The notes under the pieces were generated by a model. The model saw nothing but the letters and a program-made list of their open reading frames with translations. It was not told the DNA's origin and did not search any database. From the NCBI GenBank assembly GCA_900555435.1, contig USLH01000027.1:1-18448 (forward strand): DNA of 18,448 nucleotides, written 5' to 3'. Source of the DNA: an uncultured Oscillospiraceae bacterium (GTDB lineage Bacteria > Bacillota > Clostridia > Oscillospirales > Ruminococcaceae). Numbering within the stretch: the stretch's first letter is position 1; every line of letters begins with the position of its first letter. Of the stretch, positions 7,374 through 15,876 are shown piece by piece. Position numbers and translations under genes: made by a program.

Positions 7374-9245
7374 ATGAAGCATTATCCGATTCTGAGCCAG
7401 GTGAACGATCCTGCGGACTTGCGGGTCATGAGCTATGACGAGTTGGCGGCGTTAAGCGGCGAAGTGAGGGATTTTCTGATCACTCATGTTGCTAAGACCG
7501 GTGGACATCTGGCCTCTAACTTGGGAGTTGTGGAGCTGACTCTTGCGCTGCACCGGGTGTTTGATACGCCGGAGGACAGTCTGATCTGGGACGTGGGGCA
7601 TCAGTGCTATACCCATAAGATCCTCACCGGGCGGCGGGATACCTTTGACACGCTGCGGCAGCCGGGGGGGATCTCCGGGTTTCCGAAGCCGACGGAGAGC
7701 TCTTACGACGCCTTTATCACCGGGCACAGCACCACTTCCATTTCCGTGGCGTATGCCATTGCCTGCGCCAATAAGCAGAAGGGCAGCGACCGGCACTCCG
7801 TGGCTGTGATCGGGGACGGCGCTTTTACCGGAGGTATGGCCTATGAGGCATTGAACAATGCCGGGCGGAGCAACACGAACCTGGTGATTGTTTTGAATCA
7901 CAACGCCATGTCCATCAGCCGGAACGTGGGGGCGTTTGCCCGGTATCTTGCCATGATCCGGTCGAAACCCTCCTATCTGCGGCTGAAGGCCCGGACGGAG
8001 ACCGTATTGGATCACATTCCGCTGGTCGGTGACCGGATGAAGGAAGCCTTACGGTCGTCTAAATCGCTTTTGAAGTTCATTCTTTATCATGCCACCTTTT
8101 TTGAGGAAATGGGCTTTGCCTATTTCGGACCGGTGGACGGGCACGACCTTCCGGCTCTGGAGCAGACGCTGCGGCGAGCGAAATCACTGCATCAGCCGGC
8201 ACTGGTGTATGTGGAGACCCGGAAGGGGAAGGGGTACGAATACGCAGAGAAGGATCCTTCCGCCTATCATGGCATAGGAGGCTTTGACGTGGAAACGGGG
8301 AACCCGGATGTTTCCTCTTCCGACAGCTTTTCCGCCGTGTTCGGCCGGGAACTGACCCGGCTGGCGGAGCGGGATCAGCGGATCTGCGCCATTACGGCCG
8401 CCATGAAGGCGGGAACGGGGCTTTCGGAGTTTGCTTCCCGGCACCGGAACCGCTTTTACGATGTGGGTATTGCCGAGCAGCACGCCGTGACCTTCGGGGC
8501 GGGGCTGGCTTCTCAGGGGCTTTTGCCGGTAGTGGCGGTTTACTCCACCTTTTTACAGCGGGCTTACGACCAGATCCTCCATGACGCCGCCATTGGCGGG
8601 CTCCATGTGGTGCTTGCCGTAGACCGTGCGGGGTTGGTCGGCGATGACGGAGAGACCCATCAGGGGATCTACGACGTGGCGTTTCTGGGGAGTATCCCGG
8701 GCGTGACGCTGTTTGCTCCGGCGACCAACAAGGAGCTGGAGGCGCAGCTTTCCCGGGCGCTTTACCGCACGGAGGGGGTGACGGCCATCCGCTATCCCAG
8801 GGGTTGCGATCCGGAGCTTACGGAATACGGTCCGGATCCGGCGGCGGATTACTGGCTGCAGGAAAAAGGCGGGAAATTGCTGGCCGTTTCCTACGGGCGG
8901 ACGGCGGCGGAGCTTTACGAAGCGGTAAAAGAGGTCCCGGAAGCGGATTTTTTGAAGCTCAATCGGCTGTTCCCGCTGGACATGGAGTTGATCCGGAAGA
9001 TAGCGGGCTATGAGCGCATCATCGTCTTTGAGGAAGCGGAACGTTCCGGATCGGTGGGAGAGCGGCTCTGTCTTTCCCTTGCGGAAGCGGGATTTTCCGG
9101 CGGGTTCCGGGAGGTATCGCTGCCGGACGGGTTCATCCCCCAGGGGCGGGTGCCGGAGCTTTTGAAGAAATACCATCTGGATCGGGGATCCATGAAAACC
9201 ATCTTGGCCGAGGAGGAAACGAAGCTGTGTCGAAAACCAGATTAG
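7374..9245 (+). CDS. dxs: 1-deoxy-D-xylulose-5-phosphate synthase
   Basis: A 623-residue thiamine-diphosphate enzyme of the normal DXS length. The N-terminus has GGHLASNLGVVELTLALHRVFD and WDVGHQCYTHKILTGR. The thiamine-binding GDGAFTGGMAYEALNNAG begins near residue 146. GIAEQHAVTFGAGLA (near 365) contains the catalytic region, and YSTFLQRAYDQILHD follows. The enzyme joins pyruvate and glyceraldehyde 3-phosphate as the first step of the MEP isoprenoid pathway. There is no good ribosome site of its own; translation probably re-initiates after the PAP2-like gene one base upstream. It overlaps tlyA by 19 bp. Confidence 0.98.
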   Translation: MKHYPILSQVNDPADLRVMSYDELAALSGEVRDFLITHVAKTGGHLASNLGVVELTLALHRVFDTPEDSLIWDVGHQCYTHKILTGRRDTFDTLRQPGGISGFPKPTESSYDAFITGHSTTSISVAYAIACANKQKGSDRHSVAVIGDGAFTGGMAYEALNNAGRSNTNLVIVLNHNAMSISRNVGAFARYLAMIRSKPSYLRLKARTETVLDHIPLVGDRMKEALRSSKSLLKFILYHATFFEEMGFAYFGPVDGHDLPALEQTLRRAKSLHQPALVYVETRKGKGYEYAEKDPSAYHGIGGFDVETGNPDVSSSDSFSAVFGRELTRLAERDQRICAITAAMKAGTGLSEFASRHRNRFYDVGIAEQHAVTFGAGLASQGLLPVVAVYSTFLQRAYDQILHDAAIGGLHVVLAVDRAGLVGDDGETHQGIYDVAFLGSIPGVTLFAPATNKELEAQLSRALYRTEGVTAIRYPRGCDPELTEYGPDPAADYWLQEKGGKLLAVSYGRTAAELYEAVKEVPEADFLKLNRLFPLDMELIRKIAGYERIIVFEEAERSGSVGERLCLSLAEAGFSGGFREVSLPDGFIPQGRVPELLKKYHLDRGSMKTILAEEETKLCRKPD

Positions 9246-10069
9246 ACGTTCTTTTGACGGATCGGGGGCTTGCTCCCAGTAGAGAGCGGGCGAAAGCACT
9301 CATCATGGCGGGGACCGTTTATATCGGCGGTGTCAAGGCAGAAAAGGCCGGGGACATGGTTCCGGAGGACGCAGCCGTGGAAGTCCGGGGGGAAGCCATT
9401 CCCTATGTGAGCCGGGGCGGCTTGAAGCTCCAGAAGGCCATCGAGGCCCATCAGCTGGATCTGACCGGGGCGGTCTGCGCCGACATCGGGGCGTCCACCG
9501 GCGGGTTCACCGACTGTATGCTCCAGCATGGAGCAAAACGGGTTTATGCCATCGACGTAGGCTACGGGCAGCTGGCGTGGAAGCTCCGGACGGATAAACG
9601 GGTAGTGAATCTGGAGCGGACGAACATCCGCTACGTCACGGAAGAACAGATCCCGGAGCTGCTGGATTTCGGCTCCATCGACGTATCGTTTATCTCGCTG
9701 ACGCTGGTACTGCCGGTGCTTTATAGGCTGCTGCGGGACGGGGGCGAGGGGATCTGTCTTGTGAAGCCGCAGTTTGAAGCGGGAAAAGGCAAGGTCGGAA
9801 AAAAAGGTGTCGTCCGGGAGCCGGAGATCCATTTAGAGGTTCTCAAAAAGATCTTTGCCTTCTGCGGAGAGGTGGGGCTTTCTGTAAAGGGGATCCACTT
9901 TTCACCGATAAAAGGCCCGGAAGGGAACATCGAATACCTGTTTTACTTTAAAAAATCTCCGGAACCCAGCGTTTTTACAGAGGAGGATCTGGCCCAACTG
10001 GTGGTGCGGTCTCATGAGGCGCTGGATCGAAAGGACGGCAGGGAAAATGGTGCGGAAACTGCTCATTAA
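9227..10069 (+). CDS. tlyA: TlyA family rRNA 2'-O-methyltransferase / hemolysin A
   Basis: A 280-residue protein starting at a GTG that lies 10 bp after a perfect AGGAGG (9211-9216) inside the end of dxs. An S4 RNA-binding domain covers about residues 3-65. A FtsJ-type methyltransferase domain follows with the SAM motif ADIGASTGGFTDCML and YAIDVGYGQL. The K-D-K-E catalytic set can be followed in SRGGLKLQKAI, SIDVSFISL, CLVKPQFEAGKGK and KGPEGNIEYLF. Known TlyA proteins methylate 16S and/or 23S rRNA. The position before nadK, argR and recN is the common clostridial arrangement. Confidence 0.95.
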   Translation: MSKTRLDVLLTDRGLAPSRERAKALIMAGTVYIGGVKAEKAGDMVPEDAAVEVRGEAIPYVSRGGLKLQKAIEAHQLDLTGAVCADIGASTGGFTDCMLQHGAKRVYAIDVGYGQLAWKLRTDKRVVNLERTNIRYVTEEQIPELLDFGSIDVSFISLTLVLPVLYRLLRDGGEGICLVKPQFEAGKGKVGKKGVVREPEIHLEVLKKIFAFCGEVGLSVKGIHFSPIKGPEGNIEYLFYFKKSPEPSVFTEEDLAQLVVRSHEALDRKDGRENGAETAH

Positions 10070-10916
10070 GCCAAATTTGAGCCGAAAAAACGCCGACATC
10101 TGTACGAAAGAGGTCTGCTGCATTCTTGAAAAAATGGGGGCGGAGCTTTTTTTGGAGGATGGGTTCCGGGAGGAGCTGGCTAAGATCCCGGGGGCAACTT
10201 TTCTTCCCGCAGAAGAGGCGATGGAGCGGTGCGACATCTGCATCGCCATCGGCGGGGATGGAACGATCATTCATGCAGCCAAAGTGGCGGTCTCTTTTGA
10301 AAAGCCGGTGCTGGGGATCAATCTGGGGCGGCTGGGATTCTTGGCTTCCTTGGAGCCGGATCAGCTGGAGCTTTTGGAAAAGCTGGTCAGCGGCGACTAT
10401 CAGGTGGAGAATCGGATGATGCTGGAAGTGACTTTAGAAGAAAAAAGCGGGAGATCCCGCAGCTTTCAGGCTCTAAACGACGCCGTTCTTTCCCGGGGCC
10501 AGATCTCCCGGATCGGGGACATCGAGATTGCCTGTGAAGGGCGTCCGGTGAGCCGGTACCGTGCCGACGGGATCATTGCGGCGACGCCGACGGGATCAAC
10601 GGCCTATGCGCTGTCGGCAGGAGGGCCGATTGTGGATCCGCTTCTGGAGAGCATCGCCCTGACGCCCATCTGTCCCCATTCACTGTTCAGTCGGACGATC
10701 CTTTTCAGCCCGAACCAGGAGATCGCTGTTCGGGCGGCGGAGGCGGACGTTTCTCCGCTGTTTTTGACGGTAGACGGGGAAGAAGGGCTTCCGGTAGGGG
10801 AAGGCGACCGGCTGCGGATCCGGAAGAGCCGCACATCGGTGCAGCTGATCAACCTGATGGGCAAGCGGTTCTATGAAGTGCTGAACAACAAGCTGCTGGG
10901 AAGAGCATATGAATAA
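10047..10916 (+). CDS. nadK: NAD kinase
   Basis: 289 residues from the ATG at 10047, which follows GGCAGGGA at good spacing. An ATG at 10014 in the same frame would add residues deep inside tlyA and is less likely. The diagnostic GGDGT (69-73) is followed by GINLGRLGFLA. The C-terminal domain has ATPTGSTAYALSAGGPIVDP and the NDAVLSRG region. The enzyme phosphorylates NAD to NADP. It overlaps tlyA by 23 bp and is 15 bp from argR. Confidence 0.96.
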   Translation: MVRKLLIKPNLSRKNADICTKEVCCILEKMGAELFLEDGFREELAKIPGATFLPAEEAMERCDICIAIGGDGTIIHAAKVAVSFEKPVLGINLGRLGFLASLEPDQLELLEKLVSGDYQVENRMMLEVTLEEKSGRSRSFQALNDAVLSRGQISRIGDIEIACEGRPVSRYRADGIIAATPTGSTAYALSAGGPIVDPLLESIALTPICPHSLFSRTILFSPNQEIAVRAAEADVSPLFLTVDGEEGLPVGEGDRLRIRKSRTSVQLINLMGKRFYEVLNNKLLGRAYE

Positions 10917-10931
10917 AACGGAGGAATCAAG

Positions 10932-11390
10932 ATGAAAGCGCTGCGCCTTGCGAAAATCATCGAGCTGGTGGAGAAAAACGAGGTCTACACTCAGGAGGAT
11001 TTGCTGGAATTGCTGGCGAAAGAGGGCTTCGTTACCACGCAGGCTACCGTTTCCCGGGACATCAAGGAGTTGAGTTTGGTCAAAAGCGTCACGGAGGACG
11101 GCAAATATAAGTACACCACCAGTCGCAAAAAGCAAAACGACAATTTGGAAAAGAAATTCCGTTCCGTTTTTGTGGAGTCGGTGATGCTGGTGGACTATGC
11201 CCAGAACACGGTGGTGGTCAAGTGCCACACCGGCATGGCTAACGCCGCCTGTGCCGCTCTGGACACCATGGGGCTTCCGGGAATCGTTGGCACCCTTGCG
11301 GGAGACGACACCATTTTCGTCCTGATGCGGACGGAGGATCTGGCTCATGAGATCACCGAGGAGATCCGGAGCATGCTGGTAGAAAGCTGA
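10932..11390 (+). CDS. argR: Arginine repressor ArgR/AhrC
   Basis: A 152-residue protein with the two ArgR domains. The N-terminal winged helix (about 1-70) contains TQATVSRDIKELSLVK, the DNA-recognition region. The C-terminal arginine-binding and hexamer domain (about 82-150) has VVKCHTGMANAACAALD, GIVGTLAGDDTIFVLMR; the Asp pair contacts arginine in known structures. The start follows GGAGGA (10920-10925). The gene lies just upstream of recN, as ahrC does in Bacillus. No ARG box or arginine gene is visible in this window, so its targets lie elsewhere. Confidence 0.95.
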   Translation: MKALRLAKIIELVEKNEVYTQEDLLELLAKEGFVTTQATVSRDIKELSLVKSVTEDGKYKYTTSRKKQNDNLEKKFRSVFVESVMLVDYAQNTVVVKCHTGMANAACAALDTMGLPGIVGTLAGDDTIFVLMRTEDLAHEITEEIRSMLVES

Positions 11391-11405
11391 GCAAAGGAGC
11401 ACGTT

Positions 11406-13076
11406 ATGCTTGCAGCGTTATACATTGAAAATCTGGCAGTGATCGAGAAGACGTATGTGGATTTCCCCCGGGGCTTTTCCGTTTTTACCGGCGAGACCGG
11501 CGCAGGAAAATCCATCCTGATCGATGCCATCAATGCCTGTCTGGGGCAGCGCACCTCCCGGGAGATCGTCCGGACCGGCGCGGAAAAAGCCAGCGTTTCG
11601 GCGGTTTTTAAAGAGATCCCGGAATCGGTGACCCGGCTCCTTTCCGAAAACGGGTATGAGGCCGACAACGGGGAGCTGATGGTGTCCCGGGACGTCCACG
11701 CCGATGGGCGGAGTGCGGCACGGATCGGCTCAAGGCCGGCGACGGTGGGTTTCCTGCGGGAGATGGGTGCCATGCTTGTGAACATCCACGGACAGCATGA
11801 CAACCAGATCCTCCTTTCCCAGGAGCGGCATGTGACGATCCTTGATAATTACGGCGGATTAAATGAAGAACGGGAAGCCTATCACGCAAAATTCCGGGAG
11901 CTTTCGGCTGCGATCCGGAAGCTGCGCTCTGTTTCCCGGGACGAGGAAGCGAGGAACCGCCGGGAGGAGCTTTTGAAGTTCCAGATCGAGGAGATCACGG
12001 CGGCCAGATTGAGCCCCGGATTGGAAGAACGACTCCAGGAGAAGTCCCTGCGGTTCCGGAGCGTGGAGAAACTTGCCCGTGCGTTGGAGGAAGCCTGCGG
12101 CGCTTTGCTTGGGGACGACGAAAACTCCGGGGCGGTGGATCTTCTTTCTGAAGCGAAGGAACGGGTTCAAAGCCTTTCGGATTTTCCGGAGTTTTCTCAG
12201 GCTGCAGAAGGGCTGGAGGGGCTTTCCATCGAAGCGGAGGAATGGGCTTCTAGCCTTCACGATCAGCTCACAAACCTTGACTACGATCAGCAGGAAGCTG
12301 ATCGGGTGGAGGAAAAGCTGAGCGAGATCCAGAGCTTGAAAATGAAGTACGGAAACACGGTCTCGGAGATCCTTGATTATCTGGAGGACGCAAAACGGGA
12401 GCTTTCGGAGCTTCGTTCTTCCGAAGAGGAGATCCGGAGGCTCAGTAGCCTTGCCCTTTCTCTAAAAAAGGAAACGGCGGCACTGGCGCAGGCTCTGACG
12501 GCACACCGGAAGGAAGCGTCCCGGAAATTCACCGCCCGGGTGGCGGAGGAAGCCCGGTTTCTGGAAATGCCGAACCTCCGGATGGAGGCGAGGTTCACAC
12601 CGGTGAAGCTGGGTATCGGCGGAGATGCGGCGGTGGAGCTGCTGATTTCGGCAAACTTGGGGGAGCCGCCCAAGCCCATTGCAAAGATCGCTTCCGGCGG
12701 CGAGCTGTCCCGAATCATGCTGGCAATCAAGAGCGCTCTGGCGGACAAGGACGACATCGGGACGCTGATCTTTGATGAGATCGACACCGGCGTCAGCGGA
12801 AAGGCCGCTCAGAAGATCGGACGGAAGCTCCGGGAGGTAGCCGCATCCCGGCAGGTGCTCTGCGTGACCCATTCGGCGCAGATCGCAGCGTTGGGGGAGG
12901 CGCAGTTCCTGATCCGGAAGGAAACCTCCGACGGGCGCACCCGGACGAAAGTCCTGCCGCTGGATGAAGACGGACGGGTGGAGGAGATTGCACGGATCAT
13001 GTCTACCGATGCAGTCAGCGATTTAATGCGGCAGACTGCCCGAAGTATGCTGGCGGATGGCGCCGCTTTTCAATAA
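11406..13076 (+). CDS. recN: DNA repair protein RecN
   Basis: A 556-residue SMC-like ATPase of the normal RecN length. Walker A is GETGAGKS (29-36). After it come QHDNQILLSQERH and a central helical coiled-coil part (about 160-370). The ABC signature ASGGELSRIMLAIKSAL starts near residue 428, and Walker B is LIFDEIDTGVSGKAAQ near 453. The H-loop region CVTHSAQIAALG follows. RecN works early in double-strand break repair, gathering DNA ends. The start has AAGGAG (11394-11399) with 6-bp spacing, 15 bp after argR. Confidence 0.97.
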   Translation: MLAALYIENLAVIEKTYVDFPRGFSVFTGETGAGKSILIDAINACLGQRTSREIVRTGAEKASVSAVFKEIPESVTRLLSENGYEADNGELMVSRDVHADGRSAARIGSRPATVGFLREMGAMLVNIHGQHDNQILLSQERHVTILDNYGGLNEEREAYHAKFRELSAAIRKLRSVSRDEEARNRREELLKFQIEEITAARLSPGLEERLQEKSLRFRSVEKLARALEEACGALLGDDENSGAVDLLSEAKERVQSLSDFPEFSQAAEGLEGLSIEAEEWASSLHDQLTNLDYDQQEADRVEEKLSEIQSLKMKYGNTVSEILDYLEDAKRELSELRSSEEEIRRLSSLALSLKKETAALAQALTAHRKEASRKFTARVAEEARFLEMPNLRMEARFTPVKLGIGGDAAVELLISANLGEPPKPIAKIASGGELSRIMLAIKSALADKDDIGTLIFDEIDTGVSGKAAQKIGRKLREVAASRQVLCVTHSAQIAALGEAQFLIRKETSDGRTRTKVLPLDEDGRVEEIARIMSTDAVSDLMRQTARSMLADGAAFQ

Positions 13077-13093
13077 GAAAGGATGTACGGATT

Positions 13094-14371
13094 TTGGTTA
13101 ACCCTCTTTTATACGTTGCTCTGGTTTGTTTGATTGCCGCTTCTGCATTTTTTTCTTCCACGGAGACGGCGTTTTCCACTGTCAGCCGGATCAAGTTGCG
13201 GTTCCGGGCGGAGAACGGCGACCGTCGGGCCAAGCAGGCTTTGAAGATCCTCGATCAGTTTGATAAAGCTCTTTCGGCGATCCTGATCGGCAACAACATC
13301 GTGAACATCGCTGCCACCGCCATTGCGACGGTAGTTTTCACCACCTTGTTCGGCAGCAGCTTGGGGCCTACGCTGTCCACCATCGTCATGACTCTATTGG
13401 TGCTGACCTTCGGCGAGATCCTGCCCAAGAGCATATCAAAGGAGTATGCAGAGCCGCTGACCCTGCGGATCGCCGGGCTTCTCTGGGGGATCATGACGGT
13501 ACTTTCACCGCTGGTGTGGTTCTTCGTTCATCTGAAGGATCTGGTGATGAAGCTCTTTAAGACCAAGAGCGAGGCTCCTGCCATGACGGAGGAAGAAGCC
13601 AAGTACATGATCGAGGAGATCGGCGATGAAGGGGTACTGGGGGAGCACGAAAGCGAACTCCTCCAGTCGGCCATGGACTTTAACGATCTTACGGTCAGCG
13701 ACGTGATTACCCACCGAGTGGACGTGGTGGCAGTGGACATCCACGATACGGCGGAAACGGTGAAAAACGTCTTTCTGACCGAGCGGTTCGCCCGGCTTCC
13801 GGTGTATGAGGGCACCATCGACAACATTTTAGGCATCATCAATGACAAGGATTTCTTCCGGGCTTATGTAGAACGTTCGAATTTTGAGCTGAAAGAGATT
13901 TTACAGGACGTTTTGTTCGTGCCGCCGAAAAAGCGGATCTCCGAGATGCTCAAGGATTTCCAGAAAAGCAAGACACAGATGGCGGTGGTCACCGACCAGT
14001 TCGGCGGGACGCTGGGCATCGTCACGGTGGAGGACATTGTGGAGGAGCTGGTAGGCGAGATCTGGGATGAAGACGAAGAGATCGTCACGGAGCTTGCAAA
14101 AGAAGCCGACGGCAGCTATCTGGTCAGCGGCGACATGAAGGTGGAAGATCTTTACCGGGAGCTTTTCCCGAATAAAAAGTTCCACGAAGAGGACACCCGG
14201 AACGTCAGCGGATGGGTCATGGAAGAGCTGGACAAGATTCCGGAGACCGGAGAGCAGTTCACCGATGGGCCTTTGCAGGTCATCGTCCGGGAGGTGGAGG
14301 ATCAACGGGTCATGAAGGTGCAGATCACCATCCTGCCCGACGCCATTCCAAAGGAAGAAGAGGACGAATAA
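13094..14371 (+). CDS. CNNM/HlyC-CorC family membrane protein with CBS domains
   Basis: A 425-residue protein. A DUF21 (CNNM) membrane domain covers about residues 1-185 and starts with hydrophobic sequence followed by FFSSTETAFSTVSRIKLR. Two CBS domains lie at about 205-325 (VDVVAVDIHDTAETV; TQMAVVTDQFGGTLGIVTVE). A C-terminal CorC_HlyC domain covers about 340-420. Such proteins are linked to Mg2+ or other divalent-cation efflux. The start is taken as TTG at 13094 because the membrane domain begins immediately and no ATG or GTG fits the frame; AAAGGA lies about 10 bp upstream. It follows recN by 17 bp and is the last gene of the plus-strand run. Confidence 0.9.
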   Translation: MVNPLLYVALVCLIAASAFFSSTETAFSTVSRIKLRFRAENGDRRAKQALKILDQFDKALSAILIGNNIVNIAATAIATVVFTTLFGSSLGPTLSTIVMTLLVLTFGEILPKSISKEYAEPLTLRIAGLLWGIMTVLSPLVWFFVHLKDLVMKLFKTKSEAPAMTEEEAKYMIEEIGDEGVLGEHESELLQSAMDFNDLTVSDVITHRVDVVAVDIHDTAETVKNVFLTERFARLPVYEGTIDNILGIINDKDFFRAYVERSNFELKEILQDVLFVPPKKRISEMLKDFQKSKTQMAVVTDQFGGTLGIVTVEDIVEELVGEIWDEDEEIVTELAKEADGSYLVSGDMKVEDLYRELFPNKKFHEEDTRNVSGWVMEELDKIPETGEQFTDGPLQVIVREVEDQRVMKVQITILPDAIPKEEEDE

Positions 14372-14378
14372 GCGGGAT

Positions 14379-14771
14379 TCAGATTCGCCGGAATAACTGC
14401 CGAAGGCTTCCGGTCAGACGGTAGACAGGGATGCATAAGAAAAACCAGAGCAGGGAATAAAGAGGGCAGACCTGTCCCAGCAGGTTTCCGAAGCTGTTGG
14501 AGTAATCCCAGACCTGCCATTTTAAAAGGCGGTTTACTAGGCAGCCGACGAGGAATTCGACGGCAGTGATCAGGGTCGCTCCTTTCAGGCAGCGGAGAAA
14601 AAGCCCTTCCCGGCTGTGCTTCTGATCCAGCCAGTAGAGAAGGGTGAGACAAAGCCCGCCGGTGGCCGCCATGGTCCAGTGGGTGAAGCCCCGCCACAGG
14701 ATCTCCAGCAGGCTGTACCCTACGGAGCCGATGAGGCAAATGACACTGTAATCCCGGATTTTTTGAAGCAT
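14379..14771 (-). CDS. Putative ABC transporter permease, CmpB-like (PF06541 type)
   Basis: A 130-residue membrane protein with four hydrophobic helices (about 8-28, 35-48, 64-82, 101-120). The text WDYSNSFGNLLGQVCPLYSL and then LWFFL matches the family annotated as putative ABC transporter permease. No ATPase partner is adjacent, so a real transport role is unproven. The start has GGAAG seven bases upstream on the minus strand. It converges on the CorC gene with only 7 bp between the two stops and diverges from the AraC gene. A long open frame across 14302-15435 on the same strand is a shadow and not an extension of this gene. Confidence 0.8.
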   Translation of the reverse strand: MLQKIRDYSVICLIGSVGYSLLEILWRGFTHWTMAATGGLCLTLLYWLDQKHSREGLFLRCLKGATLITAVEFLVGCLVNRLLKWQVWDYSNSFGNLLGQVCPLYSLLWFFLCIPVYRLTGSLRQLFRRI

Positions 14772-14889
14772 ATCGATTCTTCCGCCTTTCTTTCGCTGCA
14801 GTTATCATGTGCGGAAAAAGGGCGGATATGAAAGGGGACTGCTGGAAATTGGATCCCCTTGGGAACACTTGGAGAAAGGAAGGCGCTGT
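14772..14889. other. Divergent intergenic gap between the CmpB-like gene and the AraC gene
   Basis: This 118-bp gap must hold the start signals for both neighbours. On the plus strand TATCAT (14803-14808) could be a -10 element, but no convincing -35 lies 16-18 bp upstream. The ribosome site for the AraC gene (GAGAAAGGAAGG) lies near 14872-14883. A GTG at 14809 is in frame with the AraC gene but has no good ribosome site. No strong operator-like palindrome is visible. Confidence 0.35.
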
Positions 14890-15876
14890 ATGGACGTAAA
14901 GCTCATGGCGACCCTTCGTCAGATCACCGATGAGGAGCAGAAAATTCTTGACGGCAGCACAGACATCGACCGCACCCTCTATACCGGCGCCAAGGACTTC
15001 ACCATCGACAGCAGTCGGATGCTGAAGCGGGGAAAGCTCATCGATGTGCGGCCCCACACCCGGTTCATCCATTTTCCGGAGCACCGGCACAATTATGTGG
15101 AGATCATCTTCATCTGTCAGGGAACGTCCACCCACATCATCGACCGGACTCAGACCGTGACGCTGGAGGCTGGAGATCTGCTGTTTCTGAACCAGTATAC
15201 CAGTCATGAGATCCTGCCGGCAGGACCTGACGACATCGCCGTCAATTTTATGGTGCTGCCGGAGTTTTTTGATACGGCGTTCCAGATGGTGGGAAAGGAC
15301 AACGCCATTTCCCGCTTTTTGGTCAGCACCCTTTGTAAAGACGGCGGAAAGGGGGAGTACCTCCACTTCCGGGCGGCGGGGCTTTTGCCGGTGCAGAACC
15401 TGGCGGAAAATATGATCTGGTCGCTGGTTTATCACCAGCCGGATCAGCGAAGGACCAACCAGTTCACCATGGGGCTTTTGCTGCTCCAGCTTTTAAACCA
15501 CATCGACACCTTGGAAGGCGGAAAGGAAAACCGCAGCCGGACGGTCATGACCATCCTTCATTACATCGAAGAAAACTACCGGGATGGCAGCCTGACGGAT
15601 CTTTCCGAGGAGCTGAACCAGCCGGTCTATGCGTTGAGCAAGCTGGTGAAGGCGGAGACTGGTTCTACTTTCAAGGAATTGCTGCAGCAGAAGCGGCTGA
15701 GCCGGGCGGCCAAGCTGATCCGTGAGACGGATCTGCCGGTGGCAGACATTATTCCGGCGGTGGGGTATGATAACACCAGCTTTTTCTACCGGGTCTTCCG
15801 GAATGAATACGGCGTAACGCCCCGGGAGTATCGGGAACGTTACAGCGGAGAAGGGGAAAGGAAGGAACGAGAATGA
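14890..15876 (+). CDS. AraC family transcriptional regulator
   Basis: 328 residues from the ATG at 14890, chosen because a strong purine-rich ribosome site precedes it; the frame is open back to a GTG at 14809. An N-terminal cupin sensor domain (about 40-130) has FPEHRHNYVEIIFICQG and LEAGDLLFLNQYTSHEI. The C-terminal AraC DNA-binding domain (about 218-325) has SLTDLSEELNQPVYALSKLV, DLPVADIIPAVGYDNTSFF and the closing FRNEYGVTPREYRERY. The cupin suggests small-molecule sensing; the ligand is unknown. Its stop overlaps the next ATG (ATGA), an unusual link of an AraC regulator to a dCMP deaminase. Confidence 0.92.
   Translation: MDVKLMATLRQITDEEQKILDGSTDIDRTLYTGAKDFTIDSSRMLKRGKLIDVRPHTRFIHFPEHRHNYVEIIFICQGTSTHIIDRTQTVTLEAGDLLFLNQYTSHEILPAGPDDIAVNFMVLPEFFDTAFQMVGKDNAISRFLVSTLCKDGGKGEYLHFRAAGLLPVQNLAENMIWSLVYHQPDQRRTNQFTMGLLLLQLLNHIDTLEGGKENRSRTVMTILHYIEENYRDGSLTDLSEELNQPVYALSKLVKAETGSTFKELLQQKRLSRAAKLIRETDLPVADIIPAVGYDNTSFFYRVFRNEYGVTPREYRERYSGEGERKERE

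Noticed and set aside
8553..9299. A 248-codon minus-strand open frame inside dxs and tlyA
   Set aside because: It lies wholly opposite conserved dxs sequence, is rich in Arg, Gln and Pro, and has no recognisable motif.
10014..10046. An earlier in-frame ATG for NAD kinase
   Set aside because: It would extend the overlap with tlyA and lacks a good ribosome site, whereas the ATG at 10047 follows GGCAGGGA and fits the usual NAD kinase N-terminus.
14388..14413. CCGGAA/TTCCGG hairpin near the end of the CmpB-like gene, considered as a terminator for the CorC gene
   Set aside because: The stem is only 6 bp, with a large loop, and no T-run follows on either strand.
14302..15435. A long minus-strand open frame (377 codons) opposite the AraC gene
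   Set aside because: The plus strand here codes for a clear AraC regulator with cupin and HTH motifs, and the minus-strand translation has no recognisable domain. It is a shadow frame of G+C-rich DNA.
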